A DNA stretch of 64,000 bases, taken from contig NZ_CP132381.1 in assembly GCF_030758615.1 (NCBI RefSeq), forward strand, positions 744,001 through 808,000, in the 5' to 3' direction. Below the pieces are notes generated by a model. That model saw only the letters and a list, made by a program, of their open reading frames with translations, was not told where the DNA came from and did no database searches. The translations under genes and the position numbers were made by a program. Shown piece after piece: positions 1 through 8,266 of the stretch. This DNA comes from Gilliamella apis (GTDB taxonomy: Bacteria; Pseudomonadota; Gammaproteobacteria; Enterobacterales; Orbaceae). Numbering within the stretch: position 1 is the stretch's first letter; each line of letters begins with the position of its first letter.

Positions 1-882
1 CAGTCACCATTTATTGCACTAAATATGGCTGCTATTCCTAAAGATCTGATTGAATCGGAACTATTTGGGCATGAAAAAGGGGCATTTACTGGAGCTGCTC
101 AAATAAGGCATGGTCGATTCGAACAAGCTAATGGTGGAACGCTATTTTTAGATGAAATTGGTGATATGCCATTGGATGTGCAAACTCGATTATTAAGAGT
201 TCTTGCTGATGGTCAATTTTATCGGATAGGTGGTTATTCACCTGTAAAAGTTGATGTACGTATAATTGCCGCTACGCATCAAGATTTACAAGCTAGAGTA
301 AAGGAAGGTAAATTTAGAGAAGATTTGTTTCATCGGCTAAATGTGATTCGAATTTTATTACCACCATTACGTGATAGAGCGCAAGATATACCTAAATTAG
401 CTGAACATTTTTTACGGACCACAGCCAAAGAATTAGGTGTTGAAAGTAAAGTGCTAAGCCTTGATGCTCTCAATCTTTTATGTCTGTTCAATTGGCCGGG
501 TAATGTAAGGCAACTAGAAAATGTTTGTCGTTGGGTAACAGTAATGTCGTCCAATAATGAAGTTTATGTACAAGATTTACCACCAGAACTATTACAATTA
601 TCTGCTTCTGATGCCTCAGCTAATTATGAGGTTACTACCAATGTAACCAATCAGATATTACCAGAAACCGATTGGAAAAAACTGTTAGAACAGTGGGCTA
701 AACAAGCCTTATTAGCTGGTCAAACCGGAATTTTGACGCAAACAGTGATTGATGTCGAAAGAATTTTATTGAGGTGTGCGCTTAATTTTACTCGCGGACA
801 TAAGCAAGATGCGGCTAATCTGCTTGGCTGGGGACGAAATACTTTAACGAGAAAACTCAAAGAATTATCAGATGATAATTGA
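1..882 (+). CDS. glnG: Nitrogen regulation response regulator NtrC (5' truncated by window edge)
   Basis: Frame 1 is open from the first base, so the gene starts outside the window; about 293 residues remain. This is the sigma-54-activating AAA+ domain plus DNA-binding tail of NtrC. The GAFTGA loop that contacts sigma-54 lies about 27 residues into the visible part, followed by the Walker B segment [11 protein letters not shown] and the R-finger region ([12 protein letters not shown]). The C-terminus carries a Fis-type helix-turn-helix ([20 protein letters not shown]). The receiver domain is not visible. Similarity to enterobacterial GlnG is high over the whole stretch, so it is named with confidence rather than as a generic enhancer-binding protein. 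glnD, which acts upstream in the same nitrogen cascade, lies at 23-25.7 kb. A weak hairpin (894-910) follows the stop. Confidence 0.93.
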   Translation, partial: QSPFIALNMAAIPKDLIESELFGHEKGAFTGAAQIRHGRFEQANGGTLFLDEIGDMPLDVQTRLLRVLADGQFYRIGGYSPVKVDVRIIAATHQDLQARVKEGKFREDLFHRLNVIRILLPPLRDRAQDIPKLAEHFLRTTAKELGVESKVLSLDALNLLCLFNWPGNVRQLENVCRWVTVMSSNNEVYVQDLPPELLQLSASDASANYEVTTNVTNQILPETDWKKLLEQWAKQALLAGQTGILTQTVIDVERILLRCALNFTRGHKQDAANLLGWGRNTLTRKLKELSDDN

Positions 883-1029
883 TTATGATAGCATGCCGAT
901 TTTTTCGGCAATAAGTCATAATGTTAATGTTATCATCTAATGTTTTTACCAATTTATTTATTATTATTTTACTGTTTGCTTAAAGTTCATTGAACACTTA
1001 TTTATTTTTAGTTACAATCGAATGTAAAT

Positions 1030-1048
1030 GATAATTATTCTATTTATC
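1030..1048. promoter_or_regulatory. Putative Fur box upstream of siderophore ABC operon
   Basis: The 19-mer GATAATTATTCTATTTATC matches the classical Fur consensus GATAATGATAATCATTATC at 14 of 19 positions by eye and ends 41 bp before the lipoprotein ATG. Position and downstream gene function both fit iron repression. No binding evidence exists here. Confidence 0.7.
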
Positions 1049-1089
1049 ATCCATTCGCTTTTGGACTAAGCTAATAACTAGGAGTTACA

Positions 1090-2046
1090 ATGTATTCATC
1101 TATCAAAGTTAAATTTTTAGTATTACTAGCCGCTTTATTTGTATTAGCTGGCTGTGACGATAAAAAACAACAAGCACCAGTAGCTAATAAAACTATAGCT
1201 GTTGAACATGCTCAAGGTAAAACAGATGTTCCTGAAAACCCGAAAAAAGTGGTAGTTTATAACACAGCGACACTGGATATTATTGATGCATTAAATATTC
1301 CTGTAACTGGTGTTCCGCAATCAGATGTACATTTCCCTGAATTCTTATCAAAGTATGCTGATAAAGCTTATACCAATGTTGGTACTCTATTTGAACCAAA
1401 TTATGAAGTGTTAAGTTCATTACAACCTGATGTGATTATCGCTGGTGGCCGTGCCAATGATGTTTATAAAAAATTAAGTGATATTGCACCAACTATTTCG
1501 CTTGATATTGATCCTAATAATTTTGTAGCTAGCTTAACCGAGCGTACTGAACAGTTAGGCGATATTTTTGGTAAACAAGCAGAAGCTAAAAAATTAATTG
1601 CTGATTTTAACCAAAAAATTGAAACACTAAAACCTAAAACAGATACAGCAGGAACTGCCTTAGTGATTATGGTTAATGGTGGTAAAATGTCTGCTTATGG
1701 CCCTAAATCCCGTTTTGGTTTTATCTTTGATGTATTAGGTTTCAAACCTGCAACAACCTTCCAAGAAGCTGGCCGTCATGGTAATGCAGTAACTTCTGAA
1801 TTTGTGTTAAGTGTTAATCCACAATGGTTATTTGTATTAGATAGAGACAATGCAATTGGTAATAAAGAAGCTCAATCAGCACAACAAGTTCTAAATAACG
1901 AATTAATTCAAAAAACTGATGCATGGCAACAAAATCATATTGTTTATTTAGATTCAACTTCAATGTATATCTCTGGCGGTATTCAAACTTATAGTCAATT
2001 AATCGACCAAATAAGTGATGTTTTACAAAAAACATCAGCCAACTAA
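1090..2046 (+). CDS. Siderophore ABC transporter substrate-binding lipoprotein (FatB/CeuE/VctP type)
   Basis: This is a 318-residue periplasmic binding protein for an iron-siderophore complex. A lipoprotein signal is visible: positively charged start, hydrophobic stretch and lipobox LAGC with Cys22 as the lipidation site. The mature part has the class III binding-protein pattern (VVVYNTATLDIIDAL near residue 50, LQPDVIIAGGRA near 110). It is the first gene of a four-gene set with two permeases and an ATPase, spaced 9 bp from the next gene. The start has a good ribosome site (aggag) 5 bp upstream. A Fur-like box precedes it. The gene order resembles Vibrio vctPDGC and Bacillus yclQNOP (petrobactin/enterobactin breakdown products). 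The exact siderophore cannot be told from sequence. Confidence 0.88.
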   Translation: MYSSIKVKFLVLLAALFVLAGCDDKKQQAPVANKTIAVEHAQGKTDVPENPKKVVVYNTATLDIIDALNIPVTGVPQSDVHFPEFLSKYADKAYTNVGTLFEPNYEVLSSLQPDVIIAGGRANDVYKKLSDIAPTISLDIDPNNFVASLTERTEQLGDIFGKQAEAKKLIADFNQKIETLKPKTDTAGTALVIMVNGGKMSAYGPKSRFGFIFDVLGFKPATTFQEAGRHGNAVTSEFVLSVNPQWLFVLDRDNAIGNKEAQSAQQVLNNELIQKTDAWQQNHIVYLDSTSMYISGGIQTYSQLIDQISDVLQKTSAN

Positions 2047-2055
2047 TCATAAGTT

Positions 2056-3015
2056 ATGACAAAAACGGTTTATTTTATTGCAGGCATTGCTCTTTTAATA
2101 GCAATGGCTGCATTAAGTCTGTTTATTGGTGCTGGGCATGTGACGTTGGCCGATCTTTGGTCAGATAGTAATATGCGACAAATCTTTTTTGTTAGCCGTG
2201 TTCCTAGAACGGTTGCATTAATATTAGCTGGTAGTGCTATGAGTGTTGCCGGCTTAATTATGCAGTTACTTACGCAAAATCGGTTTGTTGAACCTTCATT
2301 AGTGGGGACAACCCAGTCTGCTAGTCTTGGACTATTAGTTATGATGGTATTTGCTCCTGGCGCAACTGTAATGACGAAAATGGTAGTGGCAAGTTTATTT
2401 GCAATGGCTGGCACGATGTTGTTTATGTTTATCTCACGTAAAATCATCTTTAAATCTGCCTTAATGGTACCACTTATTGGGATTATGCTTGGTGCAGTAA
2501 TCAGTGCAATTTGTACTTTTTTTGCCATGTATTTTGATTTATTACAATCACTAGGTGGTTGGGAATCAGGTGATTTTTCTGGCATTTTGCAAGGTCGCTA
2601 TGAACTATTGTGGTTAGTTGGTGGTATTACCTTACTTGCCTGTTGGAGCGCCGATCGTTTCACTGTCGCTGGATTAGGGCGGGACTTTTCCGTCAATGTC
2701 GGACTTAATTATAATAGAGTAATGTTAACTGGCCTGATTGTCATTGCACTTATTGGTGGAATTGTCGTTGTGGTGGTAGGTGTACTGCCATTTTTGGGCT
2801 TAATTGTTCCTAATATTGTGAGTTTATTGTTTGGCGATAATGTTCGTAAAACTATTCCGTGGATCTGTCTACTAGGCAGTGGTTTGGTTTTACTCTGTGA
2901 TATTATTGGACGAGTTATTCGCTACCCCTTCGAAATTCCAGTTAGTGTAATCCTTGGTGTAGTCGGAGCTGTCATATTTTTAGTATTGTTGAGTAAAAAA
3001 CGTCATGCTGGTTAA
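2056..3015 (+). CDS. Iron-siderophore ABC transporter permease 1 (FecCD family)
   Basis: A 319-residue, strongly hydrophobic protein with about nine transmembrane segments, typical of BtuC/FecCD permeases. Family landmarks are visible: SRVPRTVALILAGSAMSVAGLIMQ near residue 47 and GLGRDFSVNVGLNYNRV near 206, followed by GVLPFLGLIVPNI near 245 (the coupling region to the ATPase). It begins 9 bp after the lipoprotein stop and overlaps the next permease by 11 bp, so the genes are probably translationally coupled. It should pair with the second permease as a heterodimeric channel. Function as an iron-siderophore importer is established for the family; the substrate is inferred from the operon. Confidence 0.87.
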   Translation: MTKTVYFIAGIALLIAMAALSLFIGAGHVTLADLWSDSNMRQIFFVSRVPRTVALILAGSAMSVAGLIMQLLTQNRFVEPSLVGTTQSASLGLLVMMVFAPGATVMTKMVVASLFAMAGTMLFMFISRKIIFKSALMVPLIGIMLGAVISAICTFFAMYFDLLQSLGGWESGDFSGILQGRYELLWLVGGITLLACWSADRFTVAGLGRDFSVNVGLNYNRVMLTGLIVIALIGGIVVVVVGVLPFLGLIVPNIVSLLFGDNVRKTIPWICLLGSGLVLLCDIIGRVIRYPFEIPVSVILGVVGAVIFLVLLSKKRHAG

Positions 3016-3976
3016 TCAAAAACGCTTTATTTCAAGTCGAAATACTGTACTGATATTACTAGGTATTGCGCTATTTTGTGTCATTTTTTTCATGACATTC
3101 AATTTAAAAGGCAATATTAGTTATATATTGACTCATCGTGCTTGGATTGTTTTAACGATGATTTTAGTCGCTTTTTCAGCTGCAACGTCGACTTTGCTTT
3201 TTCAGACTGTTACTAATAATCGAATTTTAACCCCTTCGATAATGGGATTTGAATCTTTGTTTGTATTGATTCAAACAGTTGTAATATTTTTTATTGATGC
3301 GCAAGGTATTCCTTATATTGGTATTGTGGGTAAATTTATCTTCGAATCATCATTATTAATTTTATTTTCTCTATTTCTGTATCGAGGATTATTTACCAAA
3401 CTTAAACAAAACCTTCATTTGGTTTTATTAATTGGCATTATTTTAGGAACACTATTTCGTAGTTTCTCCAATTTATTACAACGATTAATGACGCCAACGG
3501 AATTCGCTGTTTTGCAAAGTCGTATTTTTGCAACATTTACCCGAGCAGAACCTGTCTTAATCGTATTTTCATTAGTCATTGCCTCAATTATTGGCCTGTT
3601 TTTATGGCGAATGCGCTTTCGATTTGATGTATTAGCTTTAGGACGGGATAATGCCATTAATCTTGGGGTCGATTATCAGAAAAGTGTCACTATCATTCTA
3701 TTACTCGTTTCGGTATTAGTTTCAATATCAACCGCGTTAGTTGGGCCTTTCACATTCCTAGGTCTACTTATTGCTAATTTAGCTTATAGTATTAGTGGCT
3801 CTAGCCAGCATCGTTTTTTATTACCGACAGCGTTTTTATTAGGCGTGATTTTTCTTGTTGGTGGACAGATGTTTTTAGAACGGGTCCTAAATATGGTGGG
3901 CGCATTATCGATAGTCATTGAGTTTATTGGTGGTTCATTGTTTATCTTCTTATTATTGAAAAAGGTTCCGATGTGA
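3005..3976 (+). CDS. Iron-siderophore ABC transporter permease 2 (FecCD family)
   Basis: A 323-residue membrane protein, second half of the heterodimeric permease. It has the same architecture as its neighbour: ALGRDNAINLGVDYQKSV around residue 217 and VGPFTFLGLLIANLAYSI around 246 match the conserved FecCD cytoplasmic region. Its ATG lies inside the previous gene (11-bp overlap) and its stop overlaps the ATPase start by 4 bp, marking tight coupling in one operon. It resembles VctG/CeuC-type permeases, which lack the usual long N-terminal extension. Confidence 0.87.
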   Translation: MLVNQKRFISSRNTVLILLGIALFCVIFFMTFNLKGNISYILTHRAWIVLTMILVAFSAATSTLLFQTVTNNRILTPSIMGFESLFVLIQTVVIFFIDAQGIPYIGIVGKFIFESSLLILFSLFLYRGLFTKLKQNLHLVLLIGIILGTLFRSFSNLLQRLMTPTEFAVLQSRIFATFTRAEPVLIVFSLVIASIIGLFLWRMRFRFDVLALGRDNAINLGVDYQKSVTIILLLVSVLVSISTALVGPFTFLGLLIANLAYSISGSSQHRFLLPTAFLLGVIFLVGGQMFLERVLNMVGALSIVIEFIGGSLFIFLLLKKVPM

Positions 3977-4728
3977 TAGAAATTGATAATATTAGTAAAA
4001 AGTATCAAACCATACCTGTATTAAAAAATGTGAAAGCAACCATACCTCAAGGTGGTATTACGGCGATCATTGGTCCAAATGGTGCAGGCAAATCAACCTT
4101 ATTATCAATTATTAGCCGTCTATTACTTGCCGATGAGGGACAAGTAAAAATTCAGAATATGGATGTGGTTAATACGCCTAGTGATAAACTTGCGACCTAT
4201 TTATCTGTGTTAAGACAAGAGAACCGTTTTACCAGTCGATTGACTGTGTTTGAATTGGTTGGATTTGGCCGTTATCCTTATTCAAAAGGCCGATTAAATA
4301 AAGATGATTTAGTCCATATTAATCGTGCCCTAGAATTTTTAAATCTAACTGAATATAAAGATAGATTTTTAGATGAACTGTCAGGCGGGCAACGGCAGCG
4401 TGCTTATGTGGCAATGGTACTTTGCCAGGATACTGAATATGTATTACTGGATGAACCATTAAATAACCTTGATATGAAACATGCGGTTGCTATGATGAAA
4501 CAGCTAAGACGAGCAGCTGATGAACTGGGGAAAACCATTGTGATTGTTATTCATGACATTAACTTTGCTTCAGTCTATTCCGATTATATTTTAGCGATGA
4601 AAGATGGCCAACTGGTTTATCAAGGTAGCCCTAAACAAATTATGGATTCAACGATATTAGAGGAAATTTTTGATACACCAGTCAAAATAGAAAATATTCA
4701 TAATCAAAATATTGCTATTTATTATTAG
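3973..4728 (+). CDS. Iron-siderophore ABC transporter ATP-binding protein
   Basis: A 251-residue ABC ATPase. Walker A is GPNGAGKST (residues 34-42), the ABC signature LSGGQRQR lies near 135, Walker B VLLDEP follows near 155, and the switch histidine sits in VIVIHDINFAS near 190. The start is GTG, overlapping the permease stop in a GTGA arrangement; the next in-frame ATG would remove Walker A, so GTG is the only reasonable start. It energises the two permeases above. A rho-independent terminator follows 20 bp after the stop, closing the operon. Confidence 0.9.
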   Translation: MIEIDNISKKYQTIPVLKNVKATIPQGGITAIIGPNGAGKSTLLSIISRLLLADEGQVKIQNMDVVNTPSDKLATYLSVLRQENRFTSRLTVFELVGFGRYPYSKGRLNKDDLVHINRALEFLNLTEYKDRFLDELSGGQRQRAYVAMVLCQDTEYVLLDEPLNNLDMKHAVAMMKQLRRAADELGKTIVIVIHDINFASVYSDYILAMKDGQLVYQGSPKQIMDSTILEEIFDTPVKIENIHNQNIAIYY

Positions 4729-4749
4729 TATCTAATTTTCCTTAACTAC

Positions 4750-4781
4750 AAGGATTTAGAAAATAGCTAAATCCTTTTTTT
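4750..4781 (+). terminator. Rho-independent terminator of the siderophore transport operon
   Basis: Inverted repeat AAGGATTTAG / CTAAATCCTT with a short loop, followed directly by a run of T. Confidence 0.85.
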
Positions 4782-4887
4782 ATTTCTAGCATTTAATTAT
4801 TTAACTTATTTATAAATAGTATAACTTTTGTTTACATTTAATTTATGTTCTTGTTAAATAATCATTAGTTTTTTTTGAGATTTAGTC

Positions 4888-5916
4888 ATGAAATTAGAGC
4901 AGATTGCATTGTTAGCTGGCGTATCGAGAACCACAGCGAGTTATGTGGTTAATGGTAAAGCCAAACAATATCGGGTTAGTGATAAAACCATTGCAAAGGT
5001 GATGGCGGTGGTAAATGAATACAATTATCAACCCAACGCAGTAGCTGCCGGATTAAGAGCGGGTAAAACTCGCACTATTGGTATCATTATTCCTGATTTC
5101 GAAAATATCAGTTATACCCGAATTGCTAGTTATTTAGAGCAATTAGTAAAAAAAGAAGGTTATCAATTACTCCTCTCTTGTTCTGAAGATGATCCGAAAA
5201 TTGAAAAAGAGTGTGTTCGGCATTTAAAACAGCGACGAGTGGATGCGTTGGTGATCTCTTCGTCATTTGTTGCTGAATCAGATTATGCATTTTATGATGG
5301 TTGGCGAAATAGTGATATCCCTCTGTTCGCATTAGATAGAACATTATCTGTATCAGAGTTTAGGAATGTTGTTGGTGCGGATAAAGAAGATTCAAAAATG
5401 CTAGCTGAAGCATTTGATCAGTTAGTCAATGGCACAGTAGTTTATATTGGTGCCTTACCCAATCTATCCGTTAGCCAGCAACGTATGGAAGGCTTTAAGG
5501 AAATTGCATTAAATAGTAGCAATAAAGTTGATTTTTTATGTGCAAATAATTATAGTCGTCGCGACGCTGAGGCTACCTTTAGTCAATGGTTAGAATATAA
5601 TGATTTACCAGATGGTATTTTTTCTACTTCTTTTTCTTTGTTACAAGGCACAATTGATGCAATTTTGAAAAAGTTTGATCATCTGCCAGAAAATCTAACT
5701 ATAGCCACTTTTGGTGATAATGAGTTACTTAATTTTTTACCTTGCAAAATGATTGCGTTATCACAAGATCATAAAGCGATATCAGAAGTAACCATTAAAC
5801 TATTATTTGATAGTTTACATAATAAAAACTATCAGCCAGGAACTACAGTTATTCCTCGACGCTTAATTTATCGAGGTAGCCTGAGTCGAAAAAGTATTGC
5901 TAAAAAGTCAATTTAA
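4888..5916 (+). CDS. cra: Catabolite repressor/activator Cra (FruR)
   Basis: A 342-residue LacI-family regulator nearly collinear with E. coli Cra (334 aa). The N-terminal helix-turn-helix (MKLEQIALLAGVSRTTASYV), hinge (NAVAAGLRAGKTRTIGIIIPD) and C-terminal effector domain (TIATFGDNELLNFLP) all match Cra specifically. Cra represses glycolytic and fru genes and is released by fructose-1-phosphate or fructose-1,6-bisphosphate. It stands alone, 200 bp upstream of fruBKA, where a Cra-type palindrome is present. A weakly conserved tail after residue 330 is slightly longer than in E. coli. Confidence 0.95.
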   Translation: MKLEQIALLAGVSRTTASYVVNGKAKQYRVSDKTIAKVMAVVNEYNYQPNAVAAGLRAGKTRTIGIIIPDFENISYTRIASYLEQLVKKEGYQLLLSCSEDDPKIEKECVRHLKQRRVDALVISSSFVAESDYAFYDGWRNSDIPLFALDRTLSVSEFRNVVGADKEDSKMLAEAFDQLVNGTVVYIGALPNLSVSQQRMEGFKEIALNSSNKVDFLCANNYSRRDAEATFSQWLEYNDLPDGIFSTSFSLLQGTIDAILKKFDHLPENLTIATFGDNELLNFLPCKMIALSQDHKAISEVTIKLLFDSLHNKNYQPGTTVIPRRLIYRGSLSRKSIAKKSI

Positions 5917-5945
5917 GTCGTCATATCGACAATTATTTTCCTCAA

Positions 5946-5967
5946 AAAAACGATCTAGATCACACTT
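5946..5967. promoter_or_regulatory. Putative CRP site upstream of fruBKA
   Basis: The core GATCTAGATCACA is flanked by A-rich and T-rich ends. By eye 18 of 22 positions match the ideal CRP site, with the right half TCACA intact and the left half degenerate. It lies about 150 bp upstream of fruB. Confidence 0.6.
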
Positions 5968-6021
5968 TAGGAATTAATAGATATAATTTATTTGATAATT
6001 AGCCAGTTTATATTCATTATT

Positions 6022-6046
6022 GCTGAAACGATTCAATATGATTCAA
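6022..6046. promoter_or_regulatory. Putative Cra operator(s) of fruBKA
   Basis: GCTGAAACGATTCAA (6022-6036) fits the Cra consensus (TGAAACGTTTCA-like palindrome). A second half-site TGATTCAA follows at 6039-6046. The fru operon is the classical Cra target, and cra itself is adjacent. Confidence 0.75.
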
Positions 6047-6117
6047 TAACGAACTATTGTGGGATTGCTGAGTTGTTTTTAGTTGACCCAACATTATAAC
6101 CCAGAGGTATTTATTTT

Positions 6118-7320
6118 ATGTTTCATTTAGTTAAAGAAGATATTCATTTAAATGAACAAGCAACCAATAAAACGGAAGCAATTAAGAAAATTGCAGCTGC
6201 ATTAACTAGTGCCGGCTTTGTCGGTGAAGGATATGTTGATGGTATGCTTGAGCGTGAAGGTCAGGCGGCAACTTATTTAGGTATTGGTATTGCTATACCT
6301 CATGGTACGCCTAAAACTCGTCACTTAGTTAAAAAAACGGGTGTTCAAGTTTTCTGTTTCCCTGAAGGTGTAGAATGGGGAGATGATGGTGAAAAAGCCT
6401 ATCTTGCCATCGGTATTGCGGCAAGTTCTGATGAACACTTAGAATTACTTCGTCAATTAACTCACGTACTTGGTGCTGATGGTGTTGAAGAAAGAATCAA
6501 GAATATTCAATCAGCCGATGAAGCTCTCGCTATTTTAACTGGTAAAGAGAGTTTAGAAGATAGTCAATTTGTTATTAATGAATCTACATTATTATTAAAT
6601 ATTCAAGCTGACAGTTTGGCTACTTTACAAGCTTTAAATGCATCACGATTAAAACAACAAAATGCTGTTAATGCTAGCTTTATTACTAACGTCCTTGATA
6701 ATACACCGAATTATTTGGGTGACGGCGTATGGTTAAATGACAGCCGTGAAGGTAATTTAAAAAATGCAATTGCGATTAGTCGTACAGTAAGTGAGCTAAA
6801 TCAAGACGGTAAGCCAGTTAAACTTCTAATCACTATTTCAGCGGTTGATGATAATGTTACAGCTATTGTAAATAACATTGCTACCTTAGCTTACAATCAA
6901 AAATTAAACTTACTAATCGCTGCAAATAGCGATGATTTCAGCAATATTTTATTATCAGGTTCGCAGTCAGTTTCATCTCAACGAGCAGAAACTCAATCTA
7001 CAACATCAAGTGCTTCGTCAGAAAGTGTTGGATCTAATGGTGAGCTAAGCAGAGAATTTGTCATTCCTAATGAAAATGGATTGCATACTCGCCCTTCATC
7101 GGTGCTAGTTAAATTAGTAAAAGAATTTAATAGCAAAGTCACCGTTGCCAATATCGATGGTAAAAATGAACCTGTAAGTGCTACCAGTTTAATGAAAATT
7201 GTGGCATTAGGTGCTAAAAAAGGCAGTCGATTACGCTTTACTGCTGTAGGTGATGATGCAGAGCAAGTATTAGATGCAATAGGTAAAGCTATTGAAAGTG
7301 GCTTAGGTGAGGGTGTTTAA
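6118..7320 (+). CDS. fruB: PTS fructose-specific EIIA/HPr fusion protein (diphosphoryl transfer protein)
   Basis: A 400-residue fusion with an N-terminal EIIA-Fru domain (active His62 in IAIPHGTPKTRH), a central linker domain, a Ser/Gln-rich spacer near 285-305, and a C-terminal HPr-like (FPr) domain with the phosphorylated His near residue 323 in NGLHTRPSS. It relays phosphate from EI to FruA. It is a little longer than E. coli FruB (376 aa), mostly in the spacer. It is first in fruBKA, with 2 bp before fruK, downstream of CRP- and Cra-like sites. Confidence 0.95.
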   Translation: MFHLVKEDIHLNEQATNKTEAIKKIAAALTSAGFVGEGYVDGMLEREGQAATYLGIGIAIPHGTPKTRHLVKKTGVQVFCFPEGVEWGDDGEKAYLAIGIAASSDEHLELLRQLTHVLGADGVEERIKNIQSADEALAILTGKESLEDSQFVINESTLLLNIQADSLATLQALNASRLKQQNAVNASFITNVLDNTPNYLGDGVWLNDSREGNLKNAIAISRTVSELNQDGKPVKLLITISAVDDNVTAIVNNIATLAYNQKLNLLIAANSDDFSNILLSGSQSVSSQRAETQSTTSSASSESVGSNGELSREFVIPNENGLHTRPSSVLVKLVKEFNSKVTVANIDGKNEPVSATSLMKIVALGAKKGSRLRFTAVGDDAEQVLDAIGKAIESGLGEGV

Positions 7321-7322
7321 TC

Positions 7323-8258
7323 ATGACTTATCGTGTTGCGACTATTACCTTAAATCCTGCTTATGATCTATTAGGTTTTTGCCCTAAAGTTGAGTTAGGT
7401 GATGTTAATTTAGTGCAAACTAATGCTTTACTGCCAGCAGGTAAAGGTATCAATGTTGCTAAAGTTTTATCTGACTTAGGTATTAAATTAACCGTTGGTG
7501 GTTTTTTAGGTAAAGAAAATCGAGATGGTTTTAATTTACTGTTTGAATCATTAAATGTTACTGATAAATTCCAAACAGTCGAAGGCCGTACTCGTATTAA
7601 TGTTAAATTAACCGAAGAAAACAGTGAAGTTACTGATCTTAATTTTTCTGGTTTTACTATTAGCGAGCAAGATTGGCAAACATTTGTGACTACTTCATTG
7701 GAATGGTTGAAAGAGATTGATATGGTTGCCATTAGTGGCAGTTTACCTGCAGGCGTATCTCTTGAAAAATTTACTGAGTGGATGAAACAAGTAAAAGCAA
7801 TTTGTCCTAAAGTTGTGTTTGACAGTAGCCGTGATGCTTTAGATGCTGGGCTTAAAGCTAATCCATGGTTAATTAAACCGAATGATAAAGAACTCGAAAT
7901 GTGGGTTGGTAGAAAACTAACTACATTATCAGAAATCAAAACTGCTGCTATGGAGCTTATCGATGGTGGCGTAGAAAACGTAGTAATTTCACTAGGAAGT
8001 AAAGGTGCTTTATGGGTTACTAAACATGAAGCATGGTTAGCCAAGCCGCCTAAATGTAAGGTGGTTAGCACGGTTGGTGCTGGTGATTCAATGGTCGGTG
8101 GTTTAATGTATGGTTTACTAACTAACCAATCAATTAAAGACACCTTAGTATTTGCATCAAGTGTTGCCGCTTTATCAGTTGAACAAGCCGGTGTTGGGGT
8201 ATCAGACCGTCAAGCGGTTACCAACATGTCGGAAAGAATTGAAATAATTGCGGGATAG
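7323..8258 (+). CDS. fruK: 1-phosphofructokinase
   Basis: A 311-residue PfkB-family kinase converting fructose-1-phosphate to fructose-1,6-bisphosphate. The N-terminal sugar-binding motif (LLPAGKGINVAKVLSDLG near residue 37) and the C-terminal ATP/anion-hole motif (STVGAGDSMVGGLMYG, catalytic Asp near 256) are present. Length equals E. coli FruK (312 aa). It sits between fruB and fruA with gaps of 2 and 8 bp, consistent with one transcript. Confidence 0.95.
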   Translation: MTYRVATITLNPAYDLLGFCPKVELGDVNLVQTNALLPAGKGINVAKVLSDLGIKLTVGGFLGKENRDGFNLLFESLNVTDKFQTVEGRTRINVKLTEENSEVTDLNFSGFTISEQDWQTFVTTSLEWLKEIDMVAISGSLPAGVSLEKFTEWMKQVKAICPKVVFDSSRDALDAGLKANPWLIKPNDKELEMWVGRKLTTLSEIKTAAMELIDGGVENVVISLGSKGALWVTKHEAWLAKPPKCKVVSTVGAGDSMVGGLMYGLLTNQSIKDTLVFASSVAALSVEQAGVGVSDRQAVTNMSERIEIIAG

Positions 8259-8266
8259 GAGTATTC

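Noticed and set aside
2070..2585. A 171-codon minus-strand open frame inside the first permease gene
   Set aside because: Shadow of a typical FecCD permease; no ribosome binding site and unlikely amino acid composition.
7361..8143. A 260-codon minus-strand open frame inside fruK
   Set aside because: It is the shadow of a strongly supported 1-phosphofructokinase on the + strand, and the shadow has no family signature.
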